Origin: JBMOUD01 sp049319665
GTDB lineage: Bacteria; Pseudomonadota; Gammaproteobacteria; Enterobacterales; Enterobacteriaceae
Reading direction: 5' to 3'
Length of the DNA stretch: 64,000 bases
NCBI RefSeq assembly: GCF_049319665.1
Contig: NZ_JBMOUD010000015.1
Coordinates: 62,001 to 126,000 of the forward strand
This document shows positions 51,935 through 60,139 of the stretch, piece after piece (the stretch's first letter is position 1; every line of letters starts with the position of its first letter). A program made the translations under genes and the position numbers. The notes under the pieces are model-generated. The model saw only the letters and a program-made list of their open reading frames with translations. It was not told the origin of the DNA and made no database searches.

Positions 51935-53133
51935 TACTAGCCGAATTGGCTCTGCCATCGCCGGTGCCAGCGGTGTGCGGCAGCAAGCGAAGCCGCCGCC
52001 AATATCATCGCCGCCGAACTCTATCCCGGCAAAAAAATTGATGAGTTAACCAGCGAACAAAAAGGCAATATCAGTGCGCTCAGCACCATGGCCGTAGGTT
52101 TGGCCGGTGGTGTAGCCGGAAACTCCAGTAATGCTATTGGCTCAGGGGTTGTTGCTGGCAAGGTGGCGGTGGAGAATAACGCGCTGAATTCTCAAGGCGA
52201 GAAACAACGTCAGGATGCGAAGTGGTCTCTACCGTACCTGGAAGGGAAGAAAAAAGAAGATGCAAAGAAACTGGTAGCTGAACTAGACGAGAAGAGCAGA
52301 GCGTTTGATGTTGCACTGGGCGCAGCCTGCCAGAATCTGTCATCTGCGGCATGCAATGGAATGCGTCAGGAACTGGCGTCCATGGCGAAGAGCTACGAAA
52401 AACAGCTTGACGGTCAATATATTGGTAACATGCGCAGTGTCTATCAAGATGGTGCAAAGCAGGTTGATGCTCAGATGTGGCAATATGCTACAGCGGATGC
52501 GAAAGCGGAGCGTGAAGCAAACGTCACAAGGCTCGCAGAAAACTGGGGAGTAAGCCGGGAAACGGCAGACAAGTTGTATACTACAATGGCCGGAATACAT
52601 ACTGCTGCGGCGATTGGTGGTGCAGTTTATGGGATGAAGGGGGTTCAGGAACCCGGCGCGGCACCGTCTAAACCAGTTGGTAATGATGCAATTAAAGAAT
52701 CTGCTACATCTGGAAGATCACCAGCACCGGCACCGGGAAATCTTGCTGGTGATGAAGAGGCTGGAGTCTGGTCACAATACGATAAGTATCGTAAGGATCA
52801 ATACAATTGGAACTGGCCGGAAAAATTAGGTTTTGCGGAAGAGCCGATTAAGACAATTCTTCCTGTAGGAACCCGTTTGGATAGATATGGTGAGCCTGGT
52901 GGGTCATTCTTGGCTCCCAAAGGAACACCTTATGGAGAAAGAGTACTGGCTCCAGGTGCAAAAGCTGAGAAATATTACGAACACGAAGTTTTGAAGCCAT
53001 TGCCTGTGATGCAGGGAAAAATAGCCCCTGCTTTTGGTGAGCCTGGGGGGGTATTCAGATATTGCCCAATATGAAAGAAAGGGTAAATGTAGATTGGCTT
53101 ATTAAAAACGAATATATCCGAGAGGTTCATTAA
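51935..53133 (+). pseudogene. Orphan CdiA-CT toxin module 2 (TNT/NADase type, frameshifted in a G tract)
   Basis: Begins with a broken piece of the CdiA pretoxin domain (IGSAIAGASG, then AAANIIAAELYPGKKIDELTSEQK), includes VENN near 52171, a charged helical entry region, and a C-terminal TNT-type domain: LPVGTRLDRYGEPGGSFLAP, GTPYGERVLAPG, YYEHEVLKPLPV, GKIAPAFGEPGG. TNT domains hydrolyse NAD+. A run of seven G (53045-53051) puts the last segment out of frame, so the protein ends VFRYCPI at 53074. Adding one G restores GGGIQILPNMKERVNVDWL and a stop at 53131-53133, one base before the immunity ATG. The lost part includes the Gln of the GG.Q motif that is catalytic in the Mycobacterium toxin (from memory). 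The current 328-codon frame could still be translated. Confidence 0.82.
52106..52189 (+). repeat. VENN-region recombination repeat, orphan 2 copy
   Basis: 84 bp matching cdiA 48641-48724 with five mismatches, encoding GGVAGNSSNAIGSGVVAGKVAVENNALN. It is directly oriented, 3.5 kb from the cdiA copy. Confidence 0.9.
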
Positions 53134-53134
53134 T

Positions 53135-53557
53135 ATGTTGCTTAGCATTAACGAAATTCAGAAAGAAGTTGATAAGCTAGTTTTAAAAATTGGTTATCCA
53201 CCTCATTCTATAAATGTTTTTTCCGCTCCGACTAATGATGGTACTCCTTATATTTCGTTTGAAAATGAAATGTATAACTATGTTTCCTCGGAAAGAGGAT
53301 ACGAATTCTCAAGAAAGATCACAAAATCAATTGATGAACTCCTTTATTGGATTACTTCAAGTTTTGTGTCGCATATATCGTTTCAATACGAACTTGAACA
53401 TCGTATTCCTGGACGAGATGGCCGTCGTGTGGCATTTCCTATGATTATTTCACTTATGGCAAAAATGAATAAAGAGTGGGAAATTAAAGCACAAAAGGAG
53501 ATTGATAAGACACTCTCTAACGCACCTTACGATGATAGTCTTTATTTATACATTTGA
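53135..53557 (+). CDS. Orphan immunity protein 2 (Imm63-like)
   Basis: A 140-residue protein resembling the Imm63 family of polymorphic-toxin immunity proteins, by the segment ELLYWITSSFVSHISFQYEL followed by RIPGRDGRRVAFPMIISLM and an acidic C-terminus. It is intact, AT-rich, and starts immediately after the restored end of the TNT-type toxin frame, so it is probably the anti-NADase immunity protein. Unlike the other immunity genes here, no terminator or symE copy follows; the next orphan module begins 72 bp downstream. Confidence 0.78.
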   Translation: MLLSINEIQKEVDKLVLKIGYPPHSINVFSAPTNDGTPYISFENEMYNYVSSERGYEFSRKITKSIDELLYWITSSFVSHISFQYELEHRIPGRDGRRVAFPMIISLMAKMNKEWEIKAQKEIDKTLSNAPYDDSLYLYI

Positions 53558-53629
53558 GACTATAATTAAAATTTTGTAATTACCTGTTTTTGATATGTTC
53601 ACTCTAGTAACGGGGACAGGCAAATTATC

Positions 53630-54509
53630 GTGGAGAATAATCTTCTGGGTGGAGCTGAAGATACTTAGACGAAATTTGTGCAAGAGCATGGCAAGGATGT
53701 GCTGTCTTGCTCGACTGATCCAGATTCGGAGTCTTGTCATCGTGGTCAGGCTGTTAATAAGGCCATAGCTGTTGCATTAGGTGCAGGTGCTGCAGGCGGT
53801 ACAGCAATAGCTGTAACTCCAGAAATTATCTCGATAGCACAGGCGGCTATGGGAGCCTGCAACTCAAATCCAGTACAGTGTGTCAACGAGGTCGCTATCT
53901 GGGCGGCCGAGATGAGTATGGGGGATGCGTTGCCGGTTGGTTTTGGGGTTATAGCTACCAGGAAAATTACCAAAGAGCAACTGACACAGCTAGCTGAAAT
54001 GAAAGCGATCATTGCCGTTGATAAGCAGACTGGTAACAGAGTTACCAAGGAGTCTCTTGAGACAATAGCTGTGGAGGCTAATACGGCGAAGAATACCGGA
54101 AAAAGCACGATCGGTTCTTTAACTGGTCAGCCAACAAAATTCCCGCCTAATGCAGCAGCAGAGGAAATTCGTTCATTAACCAGAGAAAATGAAAGTGCTA
54201 GTATTTTGTCAAAGTCTGGTTATCACGTTGAACAAAAATCCTGTTACGCCCGGTGTTCAGAATCCTGATTATAAAATAAATGGTGAGATATTCGATAATT
54301 ATGCACCGAAATCAGGAAGTGTGAGAAATATCTGGAGTGAAGTTAAGGGTAAAATAGATGAAGGTCAAACAACGAACGTCGTTATTAATATATCTGATAC
54401 ACCTGCCACTATGGATTCTTTAAAAAATTAATTTAATCAATGGCCTATGCTTGGTTTGGATAAGATCATTGTGATTGATAAGTCAGGAAATATTACTAGG
54501 TTGAAATGA
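53630..54509 (+). pseudogene. Orphan CdiA-CT toxin module 3 (three inactivating lesions)
   Basis: Starts exactly at GTG-GAG-AAT-AAT (VENN) and for 122 bp closely matches module 1. Three lesions: TAG at 53666-53668 where module 1 has CAG; an extra A in the run at 54234-54238, shifting the frame after GYHVEQ; and TAA at 54429-54431 where a Gln codon (CAA) is expected. Read through, the toxin is ENESASILSKSGYHVEQNPV, NPDYKINGEIFDNYAP, SVRNIWSEVKGKIDEGQ, DKIIVIDKSGNITRLK, which is the CdiA_C tRNA-nuclease-type domain as I recall it. The repaired frame ends at 54509, 7 bp before the immunity ATG. Confidence 0.82.
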
Positions 54510-54516
54510 GAATAAT

Positions 54517-54822
54517 ATGGCTATCAATTTGACGTGTTACTCAAAAATATGTGTATCTGATTTACAGGATAAGATAGATGCATTGACTAAAAAACACTCG
54601 GAAATTTTTCCAGATCATTATGTTCTATATAAGGTTAGAAAACCTGATGAAATACAAAAGGAAATATCGAATGAGTTTGGCCTTGATCCAAGTTCTTTTT
54701 TTCGGATAGCTTTGGTTGATAAGTCATTGCAGGTATCAACATTAAACGTTGCTGATATGTTAAGAGAGGAATTAGGTAAGGACTCGATAATTGTTCTCTT
54801 TGAAGGTGAATCCTTAATTTAA
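54517..54822 (+). CDS. Orphan immunity protein 3
   Basis: A 101-residue protein (MAINLTCYSKICVSDLQDKI to DSIIVLFEGESLI) of the type that accompanies CdiA_C tRNA-nuclease toxins: LTCYSK at the N-terminus, a YVLYKVRKPDEIQKEIS middle, and a VLF.GE.LI ending that I recall from such CdiI proteins. The frame is intact although its toxin carries three lesions. The start is ATG 54517. It is followed by the shared terminator hairpin. Confidence 0.8.
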   Translation: MAINLTCYSKICVSDLQDKIDALTKKHSEIFPDHYVLYKVRKPDEIQKEISNEFGLDPSSFFRIALVDKSLQVSTLNVADMLREELGKDSIIVLFEGESLI

Positions 54823-54831
54823 ATAATAGAT

Positions 54832-54849
54832 CCCGGCAACTTCGCCGGG
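54832..54849. terminator. Terminator after orphan immunity gene 3
   Basis: Perfect 6-bp stem CCCGGC / GCCGGG with loop AACTTC followed by ATTTTACTTT; the same element as at 51644-51661. Confidence 0.82.
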
Positions 54850-54872
54850 ATTTTACTTTATAAACCAGTCAG

Positions 54873-55055
54873 TTACCCCTTCCTCTCAGCCCGCTTCTGT
54901 GGAGCCGCAATCACCTGGATAAACTCGGTTATCTGCCGTTGCTTGCGGGCTGAAAGCTTGCAGACCTTGCGCAGTGTCTGCATCACTTCGGGTTCCTGCT
55001 CTGGCTCTTGCACGGTGATAATCAGGCTGCCTTGCAGCACCCGAACACTGGCGAC
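54873..55055 (-). pseudogene. C-terminal symE fragment
   Basis: About 60 codons of the SymE C-terminal half, open to the stop: VRVLQGSLIITVQEPEQEPE, VMQTLRKVCKLSARKQRQIT, EFIQVIAAPQKRAERKG. The N-terminal half is replaced by unrelated sequence beyond about 55055. Confidence 0.75.
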
Positions 55056-55153
55056 AGTACCGCGAATGTATTAGCAGGGAAAATGTGGTTGATAATAACC
55101 ACCTCAGCACGGGTGAGAAATTTACGCTGCGTCCTGTCTGGGAAAAAACCGCC

Positions 55154-56908
55154 TTACTTCTCTCTAGATTGAGATTTCCACATTGAAGCATACCGGCCAT
55201 TACACTCAAGTAAGTCCATATGAGATCCCCTCTCAACAATCTGTCCATCTGCAAGCACCAGAATTTCGTCAGCGTCCACAACAGTTGAAAGTCGGTGGGC
55301 AATAATCATTGTCGTATGGTTAAGGCTGATTTCACGCAGGCTGATCTGAATTTCGCGCTCTGTCGCGGTATCAAGTGCGCTGGTAGCCTCGTCGAATATC
55401 AAGATTTGGGGATGCTTAAGAATGGCTCTGGCGATTGCCACTCTCTGTTTTTCACCCCCCGAAAGCTTCAGCCCACGTTCTCCAACCCGACTGTTATAGC
55501 CATCGGGTAGACCCTGGATAAAATTATCTATCCGGGCAATTTTGGCCGCTTTCTCAATATCTTCCTGAGTTGAATCTAGCTTGCCATAGGCGATGTTGTA
55601 TCTGATGGTGTCGTTAAACAGAACCGTGTCCTGAGGAACGATACCAATAGCGGCGTGAAGAGAGGATTGAGTGATGTTCCTTATATCCTGCCCATCTATA
55701 CGGATAGCTCCGCTCGTAACGTCGAAGAACCGAAACAGAAGCCTTGAGAGCGTTGACTTGCCAGCGCCCGTTGCTCCTACAATCGCAACAGTATTACCTA
55801 CGGGAATATTGAAGCTTATTCCATTAAGAATTTGCCTGCGGCCATCATAGCTGAACTGCACATCGTCAAACTCAATCTGGCTGGCAATATTGTCGAGTTT
55901 AGGAGCATCCTTCCGGTCAGTCACTTCTACAGGGGTATTCAGAAGAGTCAGCATATCTTCCATATCAATCAGAGCCTGACGGATTTCCCGGTACATCAAG
56001 CCGAAGAAATTCAGAGGCTGATAAAGTTGCAGAATATAGGCATTGACCATCACAAGGTCACCCGCGCTCATTTCACCTGCTCTTATCCCTCTGGCGGCCA
56101 TAAGCATCACGGCAATCAGGCCGGCTGAAATAATAAAAGTCTGACCGATACTCAGAAGCGAAAATGTCGATTCATTTTTCACGGCCGCCTGTTGGTGTTT
56201 ATGCAGGGAAAGATCAAGCCTTTGAGCTTCATGTTCCTCATTACCGAAATATTTGACCGTTTCGTAATTCAAGAGGCTATCTATCGACCTGCTGCTTGCT
56301 TCGGCACTGGCTTCATTAAGTAACCGACGAAAGCGAGTTCGCCAGCTGCTCATCAATATTGTAAAGCCCGCATAAGTGATAACGGTGCCCAGCGTCATCA
56401 GACTGATACCTGCACCAAAGTGGTACCAGAGGATCCCACAAACAATGGTGACCTCAAGCGCTATCGGCACGAGCGAGAAAAGTACTCTCGACAGAATGAC
56501 GGAAATACCTTGTGTCCCCCTTTCTATAACTCGCGAAAGGCCGCCTGTTTTGCGATCAAGATGGAATCTCAGACTTAGCTGGTGTAACTGGCGGAACACT
56601 CGCAATCCTATCTGGCGTATGGCATTTCCACTCACCCGTACGAACAGAATATTGCGTAATTCATCAAATACGGTGACCATCAGCCTGGCACAACCGTAGG
56701 CAAAGATTATTCCGACTGGTACGGATATGAGAGAATTATCACCGCTGAAATGATCAACCAGAACCTTATAGGTAAGCGGTATAAAAGAAATGATAATTTT
56801 CGCGATGAAAAGACATAACAATGAGCAGATGACCGCACGACGCAACCTCGGGGCATCCTTAGGCCACAGGTAAGGTAACAAATCGCGAGCAATTCTTATG
56901 TGACTCAT
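55154..56908 (-). CDS. Atm1/HMT1-type ABC exporter (half-transporter)
   Basis: A 584-residue ABC half-transporter: six membrane segments in the first 310 residues, then an ATPase domain with Walker A GATGAGKST, signature LSGGEKQRVAIARAIL and Walker B LIFDEATSALD. The segment SIDSLLNYETVKYFGNEEHE and GTQGISVILSRVLFSLVPIALE are typical of the Atm1/HMT1 family, whose bacterial members export glutathione conjugates and protect from heavy metals. It probably works as a homodimer in the inner membrane. It appears monocistronic, ending 100 bp from the symE fragment that closes the CDI region. Substrate not determinable. Confidence 0.9.
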   Translation of the reverse strand: MSHIRIARDLLPYLWPKDAPRLRRAVICSLLCLFIAKIIISFIPLTYKVLVDHFSGDNSLISVPVGIIFAYGCARLMVTVFDELRNILFVRVSGNAIRQIGLRVFRQLHQLSLRFHLDRKTGGLSRVIERGTQGISVILSRVLFSLVPIALEVTIVCGILWYHFGAGISLMTLGTVITYAGFTILMSSWRTRFRRLLNEASAEASSRSIDSLLNYETVKYFGNEEHEAQRLDLSLHKHQQAAVKNESTFSLLSIGQTFIISAGLIAVMLMAARGIRAGEMSAGDLVMVNAYILQLYQPLNFFGLMYREIRQALIDMEDMLTLLNTPVEVTDRKDAPKLDNIASQIEFDDVQFSYDGRRQILNGISFNIPVGNTVAIVGATGAGKSTLSRLLFRFFDVTSGAIRIDGQDIRNITQSSLHAAIGIVPQDTVLFNDTIRYNIAYGKLDSTQEDIEKAAKIARIDNFIQGLPDGYNSRVGERGLKLSGGEKQRVAIARAILKHPQILIFDEATSALDTATEREIQISLREISLNHTTMIIAHRLSTVVDADEILVLADGQIVERGSHMDLLECNGRYASMWKSQSREK

Positions 56909-57150
56909 GATGATTCCTTGTTAAGCAAATAAATATCAATTGGTTATATTTATTTTGGTTTGGATGCATGAGACCGGATCTGTCAGCCCTCCGATACCAC
57001 CTTGCATAGAAAACATGAAACATCACCTACTTATAATGAAATATTACGACGATATCCTGCGGACGGTTGCTGTGCGGTGGGCATAAAATTTGTACGCTAA
57101 TTGTGGGGCAGAATCTTCGGGCGTAGAGTAAACCGCCCGAAGAAAGGCCA

Positions 57151-57987
57151 TCAGACTCCCCAGCGGTGAAGCTCTCGGTGGATAAAAGCCTCTAGTGAGC
57201 CGGGGTTTACGCCAGTAAGGCTGTTAACGCCGCCAGTAGTACGATCTTCTGCCCCTGACATAATCTCCCCGTCCATTGCGGCCAGAATTTGGGCATAGTT
57301 TTCATCCAGCCCGTTGTGTTGTAACCGTTTAGACAACTCGCTGATGGTCAGATTCGTGTGGCTAATTTTTTTACCCAACGCCTGACTGAGCGCTGCCGCA
57401 ACGTCGGCGTAGCTGAGTGCTTGCGGGCCGGTGAGAATAAAATCTCTATTCATAACCTTATCGGAAGTTAAGGCTGAGACGGCAGCACGAGCGATATCAA
57501 GCGCATCAATAAAGCCTACTTTGCCGTCGCCAGTGGCTGAATAAAGGGTGTGTTCTGCTTTTATCGATGTGAGATGCCGCTGTTCATAAAAATTCTGCAT
57601 AAACCATGTCGGGCGCAACACCACCCATTCCGGCGCGTTAGCCACCAGCCATGTGTGAATTTTGCCCATCATCGGTGCACCGGCCTCCAACGATGAAGCG
57701 CTGAGCAAGACAAAACGCTGAACGCCTTTTCGCAGTGCAATTTCGAGTAGAGGAAGGACCACGGTGCCATGATCGCTGGTGTTGGTGGGGGCAACGATAT
57801 ACAAGGCCTTCACGTTGTTAAAGGCAGCGTCGGCCAAATCCGGGCGCATCCAGTCAAAAGTAACTTCATTATCCGATACAGGATGGCGGGTAGCGATTTG
57901 ATAAGCAAAGCCTTTTTGTGTCAATAACTCCCCGATCAATGTGCCGGTTTTACCCTTACCTCCGGTGAGCAGGATATTATTCGGCAT
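57151..57987 (-). CDS. NmrA-like NAD(P)-binding reductase/sensor
   Basis: A 278-residue atypical short-chain dehydrogenase of the NmrA type. The Rossmann motif NILLTGGKGKTGTLIGELL at the N-terminus is followed by the KALYIVAPTNTS and FVLLSASSLEAGAP segments. The ATG at 57987 is chosen, not the 30-codon longer frame, because the Rossmann motif begins there and the start overlaps the SnoaL-like stop by 11 bp, giving translational coupling. With the SnoaL-like gene it forms a two-gene operon divergent from a TetR regulator. Such pairs usually handle small electrophiles or secondary metabolites; substrate unknown. Confidence 0.85.
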   Translation of the reverse strand: MPNNILLTGGKGKTGTLIGELLTQKGFAYQIATRHPVSDNEVTFDWMRPDLADAAFNNVKALYIVAPTNTSDHGTVVLPLLEIALRKGVQRFVLLSASSLEAGAPMMGKIHTWLVANAPEWVVLRPTWFMQNFYEQRHLTSIKAEHTLYSATGDGKVGFIDALDIARAAVSALTSDKVMNRDFILTGPQALSYADVAAALSQALGKKISHTNLTISELSKRLQHNGLDENYAQILAAMDGEIMSGAEDRTTGGVNSLTGVNPGSLEAFIHRELHRWGV

Positions 57988-58417
57988 GACTTTCACCTTC
58001 CTGTTGATGAGTGGATTGTAGCGCCAGTGGGTTCCAGTAATCGGAATAGCGCACGATGAGCCGCTCTTTAATTTCAATGACGGAAATGTAGCGCTGATGG
58101 TAAGGCTGACCAGTTTTATTCAGCCGCCCTGTACCGCTGAATTCCAGCACGGCGGTATTGCCTTCCAGTGCTAAAACGCAACGCTGCAGCGTCATGGAAT
58201 CAAGACTAATAAGGCCGGAAACCGAAAGCAGATAATCTGCCAGAGCCTGTTTGCCATTAACGGCCTGCACTCCATCTGGCAAGGCATAGGGGAACTCAAA
58301 AACCACATTTTCCGCCATCATATCGAGAAGTAATTTAGCGTTTGGGTCGAGTAGCGAGCTGAGTGTCTGACGCAGAAGGGAGGTTAGTTGAGGAAAAAGA
58401 TCTTCATTTAGGGACAT
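57977..58417 (-). CDS. SnoaL-like (NTF2-fold) protein
   Basis: A 146-residue NTF2-fold protein, SnoaL-like: LLDMMAENVVFEFPYALPDG near the N-terminus, the GKQALADYLL helix and a C-terminal YISVIEIKERLIVRYSDYWN sheet ending in DYWNPLAL. Family members include polyketide cyclases, isomerases and many proteins without known reaction. It is the first gene of the pair with the NmrA-like gene; the TetR operator lies 16 bp upstream of its start. Confidence 0.82.
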   Translation of the reverse strand: MSLNEDLFPQLTSLLRQTLSSLLDPNAKLLLDMMAENVVFEFPYALPDGVQAVNGKQALADYLLSVSGLISLDSMTLQRCVLALEGNTAVLEFSGTGRLNKTGQPYHQRYISVIEIKERLIVRYSDYWNPLALQSTHQQEGESHAE

Positions 58418-58432
58418 ATCTATTTACTCCTT

Positions 58433-58460
58433 ATGGTCGGAACAGTATCGTTCCGACCAT
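58433..58460. promoter_or_regulatory. TetR operator, perfect 11-bp inverted repeat
   Basis: ATGGTCGGAAC-AGTATC-GTTCCGACCAT, a perfect palindrome with a 6-bp spacer, in the 60-bp gap between the divergent SnoaL-like and tetR genes. The position and symmetry fit autoregulation and repression of the operon by the adjacent TetR protein. Confidence 0.85.
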
Positions 58461-58477
58461 ATTATCTGGAGTTTTGG

Positions 58478-59089
58478 ATGGAACGCAAGAGTGTCGACCA
58501 AATGAAGCTAAGAAAACCAAGTGGCGCAGCCGTTATGCGCGATGATTTAACGGCAGCATTATTCCGTGCATTGTTCGAAGAGTGGGCAGCAATGGGCTAC
58601 AACGGCATTAGCCTGGAACGCGTTGCTATCCGTGCCGGAGCGGGGAAAGGGGCGATTTATCGCAGATGGCCATCGAAGCTGGCATTCTCTAAAGAAGCGT
58701 TTGAAGCGGTGCAAATTAAGTTGACAGATACTGCCGATCAAGGCTCTTTAGTGGCCGATCTTCATGGCTATCTGAAAATGATGCAAAAAGTACTCAGACA
58801 CCGGCTAGTGAAACGTATTTTGCCCGATCTTTATGCAGAAAAGGCCCGATCTGGTGAAACAGCGCCATTGCTGGAACGTATGGCTTATCTGCGTCGCGAG
58901 CAGGGATACGGGATCATCGAACGTGCAATAGCGCGCAGTGAGTTACCCGCGACAATTCAATATGAACTTGCTCTGGATATTATTCCTTCCGGTCTTTATT
59001 GGCGGATGGCGATGCGAGGTAAATCATTGAATCCAAAAGATACAGCCTTACTGGTTTCTGCCATTGTTGCAGCATTGAAAGTGTTGTAG
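58478..59089 (+). CDS. TetR-family transcriptional regulator
   Basis: A 203-residue TetR regulator. The helix-turn-helix lies at about residues 19-65 (LFRALFEEWAAMGYNGISLE, VAIRAGAGKGAIYRRWPSK); the rest is the helical ligand domain. The ATG at 58478 is preferred (GGAG upstream at good distance); the longer frame from 58433 would run through the operator palindrome. It is divergent from the SnoaL-like/NmrA-like pair, which it most likely represses together with itself. Ligand unknown. Confidence 0.9.
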   Translation: MERKSVDQMKLRKPSGAAVMRDDLTAALFRALFEEWAAMGYNGISLERVAIRAGAGKGAIYRRWPSKLAFSKEAFEAVQIKLTDTADQGSLVADLHGYLKMMQKVLRHRLVKRILPDLYAEKARSGETAPLLERMAYLRREQGYGIIERAIARSELPATIQYELALDIIPSGLYWRMAMRGKSLNPKDTALLVSAIVAALKVL

Positions 59090-59118
59090 CAGACCCGCAG
59101 CTTTACTCCAACCTAATA

Positions 59119-59173
59119 CGCGATAAACGCCCGTAATACAGCGATAGTGCGCCCATTACGGGCGTTTATCGCG
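59119..59173. repeat. 19-bp perfect inverted repeat downstream of tetR
   Basis: CGCGATAAACGCCCGTAAT and its exact reverse complement, separated by 17 bp. It starts 30 bp after the tetR stop. No T-run follows, so it is either an unusual terminator or a remnant palindromic mobile repeat. Confidence 0.8.
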
Positions 59174-59379
59174 ATAGCTACTCAAAGTGCCCCTTGTTGC
59201 GCTTCAACTTCGTTGCATCACCCTACCAAATAGGCGTAGCCAACAATAAATTTGCGATGTGCACGCGATTAAATCGTTTCAATTCTTTGATGATCGTATA
59301 TCATCCCTTAAAGGTGCATATTAAATGCATCTTTAAGATGTAACGACTCACAATATTTTGCATAAAGAAGGTTAATGTG

Positions 59380-60015
59380 ATGATGAGCAAAATGGTAAAG
59401 AACACCCTGTTAGCGACTGGCCTGGCATTCTGCGCGCTAAGCGTTAATGCTGCGCAACAAGAGGTTTTTAAAGCACATTTAACGGCAGTGAATGCCGATA
59501 AGATCGGATCTTCTCCCGTTGGTGATGCCACTTTTAAGGTTGAGGGCGATAAATTGGTTGTGCATATCAAAATGACGCATACACCGCCTGGTATCATCCA
59601 TTGGGAGCATTTCCACGGTTATCCAGATGGTAAAGATGCCACTTGTGTCACCCCTAAGCAGGACGCAAATGGTGATGGTTACATAGATTTAATTGAGACA
59701 GGGGCTGTTTCAGGAACGACGATGGTGCCATTCAACGATGCGCCACATGAAATGAATATCCCGACGGATACTTATCCTCGCGCTGATAAACATGGCAACT
59801 ACGAATATACCAAAGTGGTTCCACTTGCTGCGCTTGAGAAGAAATTTGGTGAAGTGTTTAAAGGCGGAAAAATCGATTTAGATAAGCGTGTTCTTTATGT
59901 ACACGGCGTACCTGAAAATACAAAACTACCGGCCACCGTTGCTGGAGAAGTTGCGAGCTATTCTACCAATACCACCTTGCCAATTGCTTGTGGGAAGATT
60001 GAACGAGTTAAATAA
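59380..60015 (+). CDS. Exported protein with an EF-hand-like loop, function unknown
   Basis: A 211-residue periplasmic or secreted protein. The signal peptide (MMSKMVKNTLLATGLAFCALSVNA) cleaves near residue 25. The body has a His-rich segment PPGIIHWEHFHG and, around residue 95, DANGDGYIDLIE, a canonical EF-hand calcium loop pattern with D-x-N/D-x-D-G spacing. The beta-rich HLTAVNADKIGSSPVGDATF opening resembles CHRD-type domains, which also carry conserved histidines, but I am not sure of the family. The ATG at 59380 is chosen for its AAGAAGG site 8 nt upstream. It stands alone between two strong inverted repeats. Confidence 0.75.
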   Translation: MMSKMVKNTLLATGLAFCALSVNAAQQEVFKAHLTAVNADKIGSSPVGDATFKVEGDKLVVHIKMTHTPPGIIHWEHFHGYPDGKDATCVTPKQDANGDGYIDLIETGAVSGTTMVPFNDAPHEMNIPTDTYPRADKHGNYEYTKVVPLAALEKKFGEVFKGGKIDLDKRVLYVHGVPENTKLPATVAGEVASYSTNTTLPIACGKIERVK

Positions 60016-60063
60016 CCGTGCCGATACAGAGGTTACTTCAAGGATGACGGGTATATACTGATA

Positions 60064-60096
60064 CGAGAGCTTATGTTCCTGTAACATAAGCTCTCG
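60064..60096. terminator. Strong inverted repeat between exported-protein gene and GNAT gene
   Basis: Perfect 14-bp stem CGAGAGCTTATGTT / AACATAAGCTCTCG with a 5-nt loop, between convergent genes; likely a bidirectional terminator. Confidence 0.75.
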
Positions 60097-60139
60097 ATAT
60101 TAAGAGCATTTTTATGATAAATATGTGTCTTGAGGTCAC

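Noticed and set aside
52134..52457. 107-codon minus-strand frame within orphan module 2
   Set aside because: It lies wholly opposite a well-supported coding sequence and has no ribosome binding site.
53678..54268. Orphan module 3 as an intact 196-residue protein
   Set aside because: The frame begins after an in-frame TAG within the VENN-proximal segment and ends in out-of-frame residues after an A-tract shift; the toxin continues in another frame.
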